A stretch of 64,000 bases of DNA, from NCBI RefSeq assembly GCF_001436025.1, contig NZ_AZEQ01000010.1, forward strand, positions 28,327 to 92,326, given 5' to 3'. Source of the DNA: Limosilactobacillus mucosae DSM 13345 (GTDB taxonomy: Bacteria; Bacillota; Bacilli; Lactobacillales; Lactobacillaceae). The notes beneath the pieces are model-generated. The model did no database searches. It worked only from the letters and a program-made list of their open reading frames with translations, and was not told the DNA's origin. The position numbers and the translations under genes are program-made. Shown piece after piece: positions 1 through 8,524 of this stretch. Position 1 is the first letter of the stretch. Every line of letters begins with the position of its first letter.

Positions 1-74
1 CGTTTTAACTTCTCGTTTCCGCGATTTTAAATCTGTATTTGATTAATTAATCGTTTTAGCTTTTTTGACCGCTG

Positions 75-575
75 TTAATCCAAACTCAGCTTCTGATAGA
101 GCTGTTGGATCTTGGCCTTGTTCGTACCGCTGTACTGGTAGACCGGCAGGCCGTTGACCGTTTGAATCGGCTGGGGCTGACCGTTTTTAAAGATCATGAA
201 CGTTGGCGTTGAGGTAACATGGTACTGCTCAAACAACTGCTTGTCATGGCGGTTTTGAAGCTCAATGTAGACGGCCGTGTGCCGGTAGTCAGAGGCGTTA
301 CCGATCCCGACCACGTTGTCAGCCAACTTGCTTTGATAGTCGTTTTTGTGAACCGTGGCCGCCACGTGTTTACAGTCCTTGCAGGTTTTCGAGTAGAACA
401 TCACGACCGCTGGCTCATTGGAATTCATCAGCTTGGTCTGATCTGCCGTACTGGTACGGCGATAGCTATGAAAAAAGTGAAAGCCAAACAGCGCACTGCC
501 GATAATCAAAACCGCGATAACGCCTAACGTAATCCGGCGACGGCGCTGTTCCTTGGCTGGGTTGTCACTGTACAT
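75..575 (-). CDS. Membrane-anchored thioredoxin-like protein (TraF-like)
   Basis: 166 residues. A basic N-terminus is followed by one membrane segment (about 14-36), then a thioredoxin fold with a CKDC motif (C65, C68) and a cis-proline loop (TSTPTFMIF). The domain should face the cell exterior. Conjugative plasmids of the pSK41/pMRC01 group carry a comparable thioredoxin-like transfer protein (TraF/TrsF), thought to help disulfide formation or folding of exported transfer proteins. That role is inferred from family and context. It is the last gene of a minus-strand set of small genes reaching to 1764. Confidence 0.75.
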   Translation of the reverse strand: MYSDNPAKEQRRRRITLGVIAVLIIGSALFGFHFFHSYRRTSTADQTKLMNSNEPAVVMFYSKTCKDCKHVAATVHKNDYQSKLADNVVGIGNASDYRHTAVYIELQNRHDKQLFEQYHVTSTPTFMIFKNGQPQPIQTVNGLPVYQYSGTNKAKIQQLYQKLSLD

Positions 576-584
576 GAGTTGATC

Positions 585-800
585 TCAAGTCCTTTCTGGG
601 TTGATCTGGTGCCAGCCAGCCCGTTTCTTCAACCGGATCGTCCGGTAAAAAATTAAGCGACTGGGACCGTAGAAGAGTTCGACGTCATAATCCCTGCTGT
701 TTTCGGTGATCTCACCGACCAGCAGACTTTCCTGACCATGGTTGCTGTAGCGGATTGTCTGACCGCTACGTACCAGGTACTGACCGTTGGTAATCGTCAT
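585..800 (-). CDS. Hypothetical small protein of the conjugative element
   Basis: 71 residues with no recognised family; beta-rich and basic at the C-terminus. It starts inside the end of the upstream gene (overlap at 797-800), so translation is probably coupled. Supported by tight packing between its neighbours. Confidence 0.55.
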   Translation of the reverse strand: MTITNGQYLVRSGQTIRYSNHGQESLLVGEITENSRDYDVELFYGPSRLIFYRTIRLKKRAGWHQINPERT

Positions 801-997
801 TTTGGATCGCCTCGTTCCTTATCGACTTCTTCAAACGCCAATAACATCAAGCGCTTGGTTTCCTGCGCCCGTTTAAGCATCTCAGGCTTGGTCATCTTCT
901 GATCGTCCAGCCAGAGGCAATGAACGGGCAGGATTCCGGTTTCTTCGTAGACCTGCTTGTAAACATCGGCCATTGTGTATTGTTTTTCACTGTTCAT
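797..997 (-). CDS. Hypothetical small protein
   Basis: 66 residues, no recognised family. The ATG overlaps the end of the upstream gene at 994-997. A GGGG ribosome site precedes it. Part of the same polycistronic set. Confidence 0.55.
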   Translation of the reverse strand: MNSEKQYTMADVYKQVYEETGILPVHCLWLDDQKMTKPEMLKRAQETKRLMLLAFEEVDKERGDPK

Positions 998-1764
998 GAG
1001 ACACGCCCCTTGATTGAATCCGGATCCAAGACGATCTGTTGAACGTCGTGGATAAACTTTGTGGTCCCCTCGTCGCTGGCCCGTTTGAATTGGCTGAAGG
1101 CCATTGGAATCTGCGGTGCGTAGTTGTATAGATTAGCGTGGGTAACTTCTGGATCAACCCAGATGTTGGTCACATTCTTGCGATCAACCTGATCGTTCAA
1201 GAGCAGTTTCTGCGTCCGCAGATAGGCAAAGCGGTTTGGTTTTTGATCCGCCTGCAATTTCTTCAGGTAATGCTCTGCATCGGCCTTGTGCAAGAAGCTA
1301 TAGCTCCCGACCTTGGTGGTATCGCCCTGCTCATCGTAGAAGATTTCATAGACCACGTAGACGTAGGTGCGGTTCGAGCCGCCTCGGCTGGGAATCAGCT
1401 TGCGGATCTCGTCATCGTAGTAGTCAGCGAAGCGCTTGCCGTGGTTCTTCTGGTAGACGGCCTGTTCAAAGCCGCCGCATTCAACCAGATACCGGTTGGC
1501 CACTGCCAGAATCGTTGGAATGGCCTCGAGGCTGTAGCCAAAGGAGTACTCCAGAATCTGGCCGTCCATCGGTGTTTCGGGGTGATCCATGATATCAATG
1601 GCAATCGTACCCTTGGTCTCGGTAAACTCCAGCCAGGCGGCCACGTCCGGTAATTTAACGCCCAGGCAGTAGCCGTGCCGTTCGATCAAGTCGTATCCGT
1701 CCATGTTTTGCTCAATGTAGTCGGCCATCTTGGCCCATTTTTCACTGGAAATCCGTTGTGTCAT
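994..1764 (-). CDS. Hypothetical protein, 256 aa
   Basis: Soluble protein with no recognised family. The ATG at 1764 is chosen over an in-frame GTG nine bases upstream because AGGAG lies 10 bases before the ATG and only 1 base before the GTG. It overlaps the next gene by four bases. Context puts it among element-specific accessory genes. Confidence 0.65.
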   Translation of the reverse strand: MTQRISSEKWAKMADYIEQNMDGYDLIERHGYCLGVKLPDVAAWLEFTETKGTIAIDIMDHPETPMDGQILEYSFGYSLEAIPTILAVANRYLVECGGFEQAVYQKNHGKRFADYYDDEIRKLIPSRGGSNRTYVYVVYEIFYDEQGDTTKVGSYSFLHKADAEHYLKKLQADQKPNRFAYLRTQKLLLNDQVDRKNVTNIWVDPEVTHANLYNYAPQIPMAFSQFKRASDEGTTKFIHDVQQIVLDPDSIKGRVS

Positions 1765-1819
1765 GTTTTTCACACTCCTTTTCCTTAATCCATTTGGCTT
1801 GGAACCATATTCAACCTGG

Positions 1820-2083
1820 TCACTCCTTCAAAATTGCCTTGCCGATGCTGAGCTTAGCCCTGACCATCGCGGTCTTGGTAGCTTGATCAGCAACCTTCAC
1901 CGGTACAAAGTCAACGACCCATCCTTGCTCAAGAAGAGCCTTATAGGCGTTGGATTGCCTCGCGACTTCAGGCTCCATGCCTTGTTGCGAAACGTACTTC
2001 AAGGCTGGCTTGAGCCGTTTGAAGACCGCGATCGGCTCCATATCTCCGCCTTCTTTGCGCGAGACTACGTAACAAAATTTCAT
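1820..2083 (-). CDS. Hypothetical protein, 87 aa
   Basis: Small basic protein with no recognised domain. Overlaps the preceding membrane protein gene by four bases, so it is likely translationally coupled to it. Confidence 0.55.
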   Translation of the reverse strand: MKFCYVVSRKEGGDMEPIAVFKRLKPALKYVSQQGMEPEVARQSNAYKALLEQGWVVDFVPVKVADQATKTAMVRAKLSIGKAILKE

Positions 2084-2301
2084 AGCGACAGCCCCCTTAA
2101 AATTTCAAATGCAACCCAACCAGCTGCGAGCAGGATCAGGATCACAACCGGTAGCATTAACGCGTCGCCAGTTTTCTGCTGGTCTGAGCGTTTTTCTTCG
2201 GCAACCTCTTCATTGCCCCAGTTGCCCTTGATCGTGTCCTGAAGCCGTTTTTCACGGAGATATGCCCGGCTGTGACACTGATAGTCATCGTTTCTGATCA
2301 T
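2080..2301 (-). CDS. Small protein with C-terminal membrane anchor
   Basis: About 73 residues: a charged N-terminal part and one C-terminal hydrophobic helix (LMLPVVILILLAAGWVAF). The ATG at 2301 is preferred to the upstream GTG at 2313 because a GAGGTG ribosome site lies at proper distance. Tail-anchored topology is likely; function unknown. Confidence 0.55.
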   Translation of the reverse strand: MIRNDDYQCHSRAYLREKRLQDTIKGNWGNEEVAEEKRSDQQKTGDALMLPVVILILLAAGWVAFEILRGLSL

Positions 2302-2309
2302 GCGGCACC

Positions 2310-2687
2310 TCACTTAGGCAGATGATGCCGTGGTTCCGGCAGATAGATGGCCATCAGCTTTGCCAGCTGGCGGTCTTTGATTGCTTTGGGAATCAGCACC
2401 GCCATGGCTTTCCTGGTCAGCGGTAGCTTGTCGTCGCCATTAAGCACGCCAAAGCAGTCGCCAACTGGTTTGGTGTTTTTGGGTAGTACCTTAACCGGCT
2501 TTCCCTGGACGACCATGACTCTGAGCCGGTTGGCCTGGTCAGTGGCCAGCACCATAAAGTCCTTTCTGCTGACCTGCATACCGGCGGCCTGAAAATCGCT
2601 CAAGCGATCGTCAGGAATCCGCAGATAAAAAAACTGATCCGAAACGCCATCGGCATTAAAGTACTGGCCTTTGGCATACATCATCAA
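2310..2687 (-). CDS. Hypothetical protein, 125 aa
   Basis: Begins with three consecutive Met codons behind a GGGG-type ribosome site. Soluble, with no recognised family. Lies directly after the coiled-coil protein gene (10-base gap) and is probably in the same transcript. Confidence 0.6.
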   Translation of the reverse strand: MMMYAKGQYFNADGVSDQFFYLRIPDDRLSDFQAAGMQVSRKDFMVLATDQANRLRVMVVQGKPVKVLPKNTKPVGDCFGVLNGDDKLPLTRKAMAVLIPKAIKDRQLAKLMAIYLPEPRHHLPK

Positions 2688-2697
2688 CCGTCACCCC

Positions 2698-3927
2698 TTA
2701 ACTTTTAACTTCGTCATACTCGCCTTCGACGATCCGTTCAGAATCGCGCAACAACTCGCGAATCTGTTTAGCCTTGTCTTCAAGGACGTTAGCCAGCGCT
2801 GGCAGATCGGTCTGCTGTAACTCTTCAGCCGTCAGTTGTTCCGTGTCGTGGGCCAGTGCCATCACGTCAAGTGTCTTCGGTATGGCTGACAGCATATCCG
2901 TTGACCGTGACGAAACGGTTTTGAAGGCCGCCTGCTTGTTGTCAACTTTGGTGGCCTGCTGTTCCAACTTCTCGGTCAGTTCGCTGTTTTGCTCGGTCAG
3001 CTCCGCCAGCTGGCTTTGCAGATCGTCGATATCCTCTTGCGTGTATTTGCTATGAGCTTCAGCCGCAGTCTGCGCCTCGTGCAGTTCCTTTTTGACCGCG
3101 TTGAGCGTTTCGTTGGTGTCTTGCAGTTGGCTTTCCAGCTCTAACTTGCGCTCCTTTAGTTCAACGTAGTCCTCTGGCGGTACTTCAACGCGTTCTGGCT
3201 CTTGAGCCTGGGCTTCATCAAGCTGGATCTGCAAATGGCGTTTTTCCTGCATTTCCAGCGACAGCTGTTCGGTAGTATCTGCCCGTGACCGTTCCAGGTC
3301 CGAATTGCGTTGCGTCAGCTGGTTGATCTGCTCTCGCTGTTCCTTCAGCTTCTTGGCCTGTTCCGCCATTTCAGCCTTCTTTTCGTCCAGCTCCTTGAGC
3401 ATATCTTGCCAAGCAGGACTGTTACGCGCGGCCGGATCAGCTTTGAGAACCATGCTGATGGTCTGCTGATCGACTTGCCCCTTAGCAATCGCCAGCTGAT
3501 CGGCTTGACTCAGCGACAGGAAGTTGTCGATCATCAAGGCGGCATCATCGCCGTTTTCTAGCGCTTGCGCTTGAATCTTATCCACGGTGTTGGCCAACTC
3601 GATTAGTCGGTATGACGTGGACTTGGTATGACCGTGCGCCTTGAGCCATTTTTCAAACGTCATTTGCGTGTAGCCACGATCTGAGCGCATACCGCGCTTG
3701 GAAAACAGCTGTTGTGCCTCGCGAAAGACTTGGCCCAGCTGGATCCGTGCGCCCTGTACGATGTTGACGTACTCAGTTTCCAGCCGGACGAACGGCAACA
3801 GCTCCTCATTGTTCAAGCCTTGATAAAAGCCAGCCAACTCCGCGTCATTGGGAATCTGGAAGTTGCCGTAGCGCTCAAAAAGCGGACTTGGCGTTTGTTC
3901 TTCTGGTTTTTTGATTTCCTGCATCAT
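2698..3927 (-). CDS. Coiled-coil DNA-binding-like protein (DUF3102-like N-terminus)
   Basis: 409 residues. Residues about 50-125 (TFEKWLKAHGHTKSTSYRLI and surroundings) resemble the helix-turn-helix region of DUF3102-type proteins from plasmids and conjugative elements. Residues about 180-330 are a long heptad-rich coiled coil (EQ/KE/LQ-rich). This suggests an oligomeric DNA-binding or scaffold protein for replication, segregation or regulation; the exact role is unknown. GGGGG precedes the double-ATG start. Confidence 0.65.
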   Translation of the reverse strand: MMQEIKKPEEQTPSPLFERYGNFQIPNDAELAGFYQGLNNEELLPFVRLETEYVNIVQGARIQLGQVFREAQQLFSKRGMRSDRGYTQMTFEKWLKAHGHTKSTSYRLIELANTVDKIQAQALENGDDAALMIDNFLSLSQADQLAIAKGQVDQQTISMVLKADPAARNSPAWQDMLKELDEKKAEMAEQAKKLKEQREQINQLTQRNSDLERSRADTTEQLSLEMQEKRHLQIQLDEAQAQEPERVEVPPEDYVELKERKLELESQLQDTNETLNAVKKELHEAQTAAEAHSKYTQEDIDDLQSQLAELTEQNSELTEKLEQQATKVDNKQAAFKTVSSRSTDMLSAIPKTLDVMALAHDTEQLTAEELQQTDLPALANVLEDKAKQIRELLRDSERIVEGEYDEVKS

Positions 3928-3939
3928 CAGCGTACCCCC

Positions 3940-4206
3940 TTAGTACAGAGTGAAGACGTCAAAGATATCGGCATAGCGGTCAACCAGACTGGTCTTGGCC
4001 AGCGCCTGGGCCAGATCCTCTGCCTCGATCGCTTCGTTGAGATCGTCCAGCGGTGCCATTTGACTGGCTACGTGATCCTGATGGATATCGATCGCCCAGA
4101 TCGTCACGTCGTTCTTTTTGAGTAAAACCAGCCCCAATTTGGCATCAACCGCCGTCGTGAAACCTTCGCGTTGTGCGGTTTGGTTGAAGTTTTGCATGGT
4201 CATCAT
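3940..4206 (-). CDS. Hypothetical protein, 88 aa
   Basis: Small acidic protein with no recognised family. Start set at the ATG at 4206 because AGGAG lies 10 bases upstream; the in-frame TTG further out is only one base from it. Probably first gene of the transcript that includes the coiled-coil protein. Confidence 0.55.
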   Translation of the reverse strand: MMTMQNFNQTAQREGFTTAVDAKLGLVLLKKNDVTIWAIDIHQDHVASQMAPLDDLNEAIEAEDLAQALAKTSLVDRYADIFDVFTLY

Positions 4207-4327
4207 AAATATCAATCTCCTGACTTGTTGTTGAATTTCTTGTGAAAATTTTCGGCCAAAAGCTTGATTTTACAGTCTATTTTAGATACGCTTAATGCAC
4301 AAATCATAAAATCAAACTTTTTAACCT

Positions 4328-4355
4328 GGGTCCACGTTCATCGCGTGGGCCTTTT
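4328..4355 (+). terminator. Hairpin at end of replication gene
   Basis: GGTCCACG / CGCGTGGGCC stem followed by TTTTT on the plus strand, placed just downstream of the minus-strand replication gene ending at 4357. On the minus strand it is followed by a weaker T-run (AGGTTAAAAAG), so it may act in both directions. Confidence 0.45.
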
Positions 4356-4356
4356 T

Positions 4357-5748
4357 CTATGCGCCTGCGCCCTGACCTTGTTGAGCGAGATATTGTTTAA
4401 ACAGCTGTGGGGCATCGATAGACATGTAGCCGTGGCCATCTGGCTTGGATAAGTTCTCGCGAATCGTTTCCAGATCGCTGTAGAACAGCTGTTGGTGGAA
4501 CTTGACCGCCCGTTTTAGCTGATTTTCACTGGTTCTCGCGTTGTCCTTTTTCACCTGGACAACTTCAGCACTTGGCTGATTGCTGTTAGCTACAAAGTCC
4601 TGTTCAGCCCAAGATGGCAGGGTCTCTTGGACGTTGGCCCGACCACCGCGGTTATATTGACCGCCACGGTAGTTTTGCGTTTGAGCCTGCTGTTTTTGAG
4701 CATCACGGGCTTCGTCAGCCGCTTGAACGTCTGCCAGGCTCTTATAGCCTGCCTTGTGATAGTCGCGCATCACCGCCGCAACATAGCCGTGTGGCCGTTT
4801 GGCATCGGCCGTTGCGGCTTTTTTGATTGCATGAATCACGACATCAACGCCGAATTCCTGCACCCATTGGTTCAGATCAGCAATCACGGCTTTGCTTGGC
4901 CAGTCCCAGAGGTCCGCCCACGCATTGAAGACTACGTTCATGCCGTTAGGATCATTCAGCGAATTAGGCCCAGCTGGATCAGCTGGCATCATCCGGCCAC
5001 GCTGTTGAGTTGCCTGACCGACAGTTTGTTGATATTGAGCAACCGGAGCAGTAGCACCTGCGTTAGCCAAAGATTGACCAGTTGTATTTTGTCGTCCAGC
5101 ATCATCAGCAGCCGTCCGCGAAGTTGCAGTTGTGCCTCTTTGTATATATTCATTTTGAGTTGCATAGTTGCTGTTGATGATGCTTGTAGTATTAAGACTT
5201 GTATTATTCTCTCTTGTATTATTATCTTTAGCATTTCGATCAATAGGTGCTTGATCGTTCTGCCAAGAGGTAGTTGATCCATTTGCTAAGAACCCCTTAG
5301 CATTTCGATCAAGTTGATCGTTTTGCGTATAGGTAGACGGCATTTCGTTCAATAGGTTCTTAGCAGTTGGATCAATAGGTGGTGTATTTCGATCAATAGG
5401 TAATGCATTAGGATCAATAGGAGTATTGTGCGAAACGGTAACTGTTGGATCCATGTTTAAGTAAATCCGCCGACTAGCTATCGCACGACCTTTTTTTAGC
5501 ATCTCGGTTCGGAGATAGCCAAGACTCTTCAAGTGGTTGATCCAGCGTGAAATCGTGGTCTTGTCAACCTCATATAGGGCGGCAAAGTAACCGTTAGATG
5601 CGGTACAGTAGCCGTATTTGTTGCTCAATGCGGTAATTTCGCTAAACATCAAGCGCTCAGCAAATTTCAGCCGTTTATCATAGCGCACCGTGGCTGGAAT
5701 GATTGAGTAATAGCTTGGCCGCTCAAATTGTTCGTTATCAGGATTCAT
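4357..5748 (-). CDS. Replication initiator/organizer-like protein (winged helix plus DnaD-like domain)
   Basis: 463 residues. Residues 1-100 form a winged-helix domain (ERPSYYSIIPATVRYDKRLK, then TTISRWINHLKSLGYLRTE) typical of plasmid/phage replication organizers. The centre is low complexity and includes several PID(R/P)N-type heptapeptides. Residues about 275-350 (NAWADLWDWP...VIHAIKKA...) resemble a DnaD-like domain. It likely binds an origin and recruits host helicase loading. The heptapeptides are encoded by direct DNA repeats, suggesting that the origin lies inside the gene as in RepA_N-type theta plasmids. AAAGGAG precedes the ATG, and the gene overlaps the upstream paralogue by 11 bases. 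Confidence 0.7.
   Translation of the reverse strand: MNPDNEQFERPSYYSIIPATVRYDKRLKFAERLMFSEITALSNKYGYCTASNGYFAALYEVDKTTISRWINHLKSLGYLRTEMLKKGRAIASRRIYLNMDPTVTVSHNTPIDPNALPIDRNTPPIDPTAKNLLNEMPSTYTQNDQLDRNAKGFLANGSTTSWQNDQAPIDRNAKDNNTRENNTSLNTTSIINSNYATQNEYIQRGTTATSRTAADDAGRQNTTGQSLANAGATAPVAQYQQTVGQATQQRGRMMPADPAGPNSLNDPNGMNVVFNAWADLWDWPSKAVIADLNQWVQEFGVDVVIHAIKKAATADAKRPHGYVAAVMRDYHKAGYKSLADVQAADEARDAQKQQAQTQNYRGGQYNRGGRANVQETLPSWAEQDFVANSNQPSAEVVQVKKDNARTSENQLKRAVKFHQQLFYSDLETIRENLSKPDGHGYMSIDAPQLFKQYLAQQGQGAGA
5230..5424. repeat. Iteron-like direct repeats inside the replication gene
   Basis: About six imperfect copies of a roughly 18-bp unit with core GATCAATAGG, best copies reading GCATTTCGATCAATAGGT. 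They start near 5231, 5300, 5340, 5364, 5385 and 5406. Spacing is irregular, in short clusters. They encode PIDRNAK-like peptides. Position in the centre of a replication gene fits an intragenic origin; that role is inferred. Confidence 0.55.
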
Positions 5749-6142
5749 GGTAGTAATACTCCTTTCCAGAAAAGTACTCGGAAACTAATTTTCGAATCGC
5801 CTTATCGGTTGCACTGATTGGTTGATCCGAGTCAAAGACGATTACAGACATATTTGGGTAGATCCGCCTGCGATTGCCTAATTTTGGATCGACATAGACT
5901 TCAGTTCGTACGTAGTCCAGTTCCTTTAAGTGATTAATCCAGCGTGAGACTGTTGCTTTGTTGACTTGGTATAAATCAGCAAAGTAGTTGTTTGCCGTCG
6001 TGCAGTAACCTGAGTCATTGCATAAAGCGGCAATTTCGCTAAACATTACTCGTTCAGCCATTTTCAACCGTTTGTCATAACGAATTGTCGCTGGCGTGAT
6101 CGAGTAGTAACTTGGTCGTTCAATTTCGTTATTTGGATTCAT
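5738..6142 (-). CDS. Winged-helix replication protein, short paralogue
   Basis: 134 residues. The first 95 closely match the N-terminus of the following gene (ERPSYYSI.PAT.RYDKRLK, SRWINHLK, RRIY.NM), but it lacks the iteron-coded linker and DnaD-like domain. ATG at 6142 is chosen because ACGGAGGG lies just upstream; in-frame codons further out lack a ribosome site. It could compete for the same DNA site as a copy-control factor; this is inference. Confidence 0.65.
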   Translation of the reverse strand: MNPNNEIERPSYYSITPATIRYDKRLKMAERVMFSEIAALCNDSGYCTTANNYFADLYQVNKATVSRWINHLKELDYVRTEVYVDPKLGNRRRIYPNMSVIVFDSDQPISATDKAIRKLVSEYFSGKEYYYHES

Positions 6143-6323
6143 GGTTATTACCCTCCGTATCACTAAACAAGAATGGATAGTCTTTCTTAAATTCTTTTAA
6201 GTAAACTAGACAGCTATCAATAACAATACTGTTGACTGATTTACCAGTCTTTTCGCTAACATTTTTCAGCAGGTCCGCTACTTCAACCGGTAACGTCACC
6301 GCCGTTCGATATTTAGTTTTCAT
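6129..6323 (-). CDS. Ribbon-helix-helix protein (Arc/CopG-like)
   Basis: 64 residues. RTAVTLPVEVADLLKNVSEK and TGKSVNSIVIDSCLVYLKEF match a ribbon-helix-helix fold. Divergent from another such gene at 6447 with a palindromic operator region between them. Overlaps the short replication paralogue by 14 bases, so it likely belongs to a replication/copy-control operon as its repressor. Confidence 0.65.
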   Translation of the reverse strand: MKTKYRTAVTLPVEVADLLKNVSEKTGKSVNSIVIDSCLVYLKEFKKDYPFLFSDTEGNNHESK

Positions 6324-6337
6324 ATCCTCACCTTCAT

Positions 6338-6384
6338 GACATTAATATGATGTCTATAATATTAAATGACATTAAAATAATGTC
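6338..6384. promoter_or_regulatory. Twin palindromic operators between divergent RHH genes
   Basis: Two dyads, 6338-6354 (GACATTAATATGATGTC) and 6368-6384 (GACATTAAAATAATGTC, perfect 7-bp arms), with centres 30 bp apart (about three helix turns, same face). They lie between two divergent ribbon-helix-helix genes, the usual placement of an autoregulatory operator. Confidence 0.65.
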
Positions 6385-6446
6385 AATACTTTTTACTGCC
6401 TTTTTGGTATTGTTTTGTTGTCAAAAAATCACTAGGGAGCGATTAA

Positions 6447-6773
6447 ATGCCAAAGCAAACCACTATCAGATTGCCAATCGAGCTTACCCAAAACGTAGAT
6501 GAGTTAGCAGAACGTTTGGGTTTTAGTCGGTCAGACATAATTAAGACAGCAATTCTTAGATATCTGCTAACTGACCGTCTTAATGACTTCAACGAAACTA
6601 CCGTTGGAAGTGGTAATTTTGTCAGGACGGTTATTTACCTAAACGACAACCTTAAAGGCTATTTAAAACAGTTATCCTCTGCTACGAATACATCGATAAA
6701 TGCTCTAATCATTTATGCAACTTCAAAGACTTGTGACTACTATTCAAAATTGCTAACAGAATTAGGGCTCTAA
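6447..6773 (+). CDS. Tandem ribbon-helix-helix protein
   Basis: 108 residues with two successive RHH-like units: TTIRLPIELTQNVDELAERL...SDIIKTAILRYL (about 5-40) and VRTVIYLNDNLKGYLKQLSS...INALIIYAT (about 58-92). A covalent dimer of RHH units would be a DNA-binding regulator. Divergent from the replication operon across the two GACAT dyads. Confidence 0.6.
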   Translation: MPKQTTIRLPIELTQNVDELAERLGFSRSDIIKTAILRYLLTDRLNDFNETTVGSGNFVRTVIYLNDNLKGYLKQLSSATNTSINALIIYATSKTCDYYSKLLTELGL

Positions 6774-6803
6774 GCGATAAAGTCGTTTTTAAAGAAATTT
6801 GTT

Positions 6804-6841
6804 GAAGCTCCGCTACTAGTTCTTCTGGTAGGCGGAGCGTT
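6804..6841. terminator. Bidirectional hairpin terminator
   Basis: GCTCCGC / GCGGAGC stem followed by TTATTTG, between convergent genes ending at 6773 (+) and 6868 (-). Confidence 0.55.
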
Positions 6842-6867
6842 ATTTGTTTCCGTTGCATTTTGCCACC

Positions 6868-7167
6868 TCATCGCGTCAGACGGATAATCCGGTAGTTTAT
6901 GCCGTTCGTATCGGTACCGTATTGCGTCTTGATATAGCCTTTTTCTTTGAGCCTGCCGATAAATTCAGAGGCCCGACTCTTTGAAAGGCCCATAAATTCA
7001 GCAAAGTACGCATTGCTTTCCACACAGTCGCCATACTTGCCTAATCGTTCGATCTCAGTCAGCAGGACCGCTTCGGAGATGGTAAGGTCCCTGGCCTCCC
7101 ACCAGTATTCTGAGATGGCAAGCGCCGTTCCTCGCTGGTGGTTACGGCCTGAAAATCGTTGTTTCAT
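6868..7167 (-). CDS. Small winged-helix protein, replication-organizer-like
   Basis: 99 residues. SEYWWEARDLTISEAVLLTEIERL...YFAEFMGLSKSRASEFIGRLKEKGYI is the winged-helix pattern seen in N-terminal domains of phage/plasmid replication organizers. ATG at 7167 is supported by AAAAGGGG; the upstream in-frame GTG is inside that site. Function beyond DNA binding unknown. Confidence 0.55.
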   Translation of the reverse strand: MKQRFSGRNHQRGTALAISEYWWEARDLTISEAVLLTEIERLGKYGDCVESNAYFAEFMGLSKSRASEFIGRLKEKGYIKTQYGTDTNGINYRIIRLTR

Positions 7168-7172
7168 TGCTA

Positions 7173-7553
7173 TCACCCCTTTTCCTGCATCAGCTGGTTG
7201 AGTGCTTGATAGTCCAGCGTGTACCAGTTTGTCTGATCAAAGCTATCCTCGTTGAAGTTGCCAACGATTACGATGCCCTGCTCAGCCAGATCCCTGAAGT
7301 AGCGCTGAATCGTCCGTTCTGAAAGCCAGACGAATTGTTCATGCCATTGACCAAGCGTCATGCTGGCCCACCAGCGGCCATCTCTAAACGACTTGGTATT
7401 CTTGCTCAGCCGATTAGCTTGCAGCCGGTTTTGAAGTTCCTGCAATAACAAGGCCTTCGCCGAGCTATGCAGTGCCTTAGCCAGTGTTGGTGGCATCTCC
7501 ATTGGTAGCTCACCGCCCATCAATAGCGGCTCAAATTGACTTAAGTTATCCAT
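7173..7553 (-). CDS. Winged-helix protein, replication-organizer-like
   Basis: 126 residues. The C-terminal half (RWWASMTLGQWHEQFVWLSE, RTIQRYFRDLAEQGIVIVGN) fits a winged helix. AGGAG lies 8 bases before the ATG at 7553. Together with the next gene it may form a split replication or regulatory unit. Confidence 0.55.
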   Translation of the reverse strand: MDNLSQFEPLLMGGELPMEMPPTLAKALHSSAKALLLQELQNRLQANRLSKNTKSFRDGRWWASMTLGQWHEQFVWLSERTIQRYFRDLAEQGIVIVGNFNEDSFDQTNWYTLDYQALNQLMQEKG

Positions 7554-7614
7554 TTTGTTCACTCCTTTAATTGCAAGTTATGAGGCCTTCCACCAGTATT
7601 CCGAGATAGGATCA

Positions 7615-7890
7615 TTAGGCTTCAATTTTGTTCGTAATAGTTTTTGTTGACTGTTTGTCAACATTTGAGACAAAAAAATAAGCCGGTACTTCCCTAAGAT
7701 CAATATCAAGGACCTTGGCAATCTTGGTAATCTGACGTTGGTTAAACTCGGTCCGGTTACGTAATTTAGCCCCGAGCAGACCTTTGTCCATGCCTACAGC
7801 CGCAGCTAAAGACGTAATGTTATAGCGATATTCAACCATACGTTTTCTCAGCAGAGAATAGTCAAAATTATTTGTCTGCTTTGTGTACAT
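7615..7890 (-). CDS. Cro-like XRE-family regulator
   Basis: About 91 residues. LRKRMVEYRYNITSLAAAVGMDKGLLGAKL is a helix-turn-helix of the XRE type, followed by EVPAYFF as in phage Cro/Xis-region proteins. Divergent from the ImmR-like repressor at 8079, an arrangement like the regulatory switch of ICEBs1-type elements. The ATG at 7890 fits an AGAGG site best among four adjacent in-frame starts. Confidence 0.65.
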   Translation of the reverse strand: MYTKQTNNFDYSLLRKRMVEYRYNITSLAAAVGMDKGLLGAKLRNRTEFNQRQITKIAKVLDIDLREVPAYFFVSNVDKQSTKTITNKIEA

Positions 7891-8078
7891 CATCATCACC
7901 TCTTTCTTGTTGTGAATTTCTCACTTTTTTATATTAAAGCATCACTGATCTTTGTCAATAAATAAATATGATTTTATTCCATGTATTTCTCATATCTGGT
8001 ATATGCTAAAATATCAAAGAAATATAAAATAAATATATACAGAATTAAGCGATACTAAACACAATGGGGAAATTAGTA

Positions 8079-8492
8079 ATGAATAAGTTTCAGATTAGAT
8101 TAAGACAAGCCTTATCTGAATCCGGTATGACGCAATCTGAACTTGGGAGAAGAGCTGGAATCGATAGAACGGTAATTTCGGGTTACGTCCGCGGAAAGTT
8201 TAAGCCTAAGCAGGACAATCTACATTCTCTCGCCATGGTTCTCAACGTTAGTGAAGCCTGGTTGCTGGGACTCAGTATTGATAAGCATCCAGACAAATCC
8301 AACAGCAAGCCGTCGTCTGAACAGCAAGATAGAGCAACGCCAACTGACCAAAACAAGAGCCTTGACGAGCTAGTTGACGAGATGCACAGCTACCGCGGTC
8401 TTGAGATCTCCGATGCTCAGCGCGAATCAATCAAGGCCATCTTAAAGGCCTATTTGGACACCCAGCTTAAAGACGATGATCAAGACAAATAA
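8079..8492 (+). CDS. XRE-family repressor (ImmR/CI-like)
   Basis: 137 residues with an N-terminal XRE domain (FQIRLRQALSESGMTQSELG ... RRAGIDRTVISGYVRGK) and a charged C-terminal dimerization region. The ATG at 8079 is preferred over 8064 because GGGGA lies 8 bases upstream of it. Immediately upstream of an ImmA-like protease gene, so it probably maintains the element quiescent and is inactivated by cleavage. Confidence 0.75.
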   Translation: MNKFQIRLRQALSESGMTQSELGRRAGIDRTVISGYVRGKFKPKQDNLHSLAMVLNVSEAWLLGLSIDKHPDKSNSKPSSEQQDRATPTDQNKSLDELVDEMHSYRGLEISDAQRESIKAILKAYLDTQLKDDDQDK

Positions 8493-8524
8493 CGAATCAA
8501 ACCACCGAGTCGGGAGTGATGACT

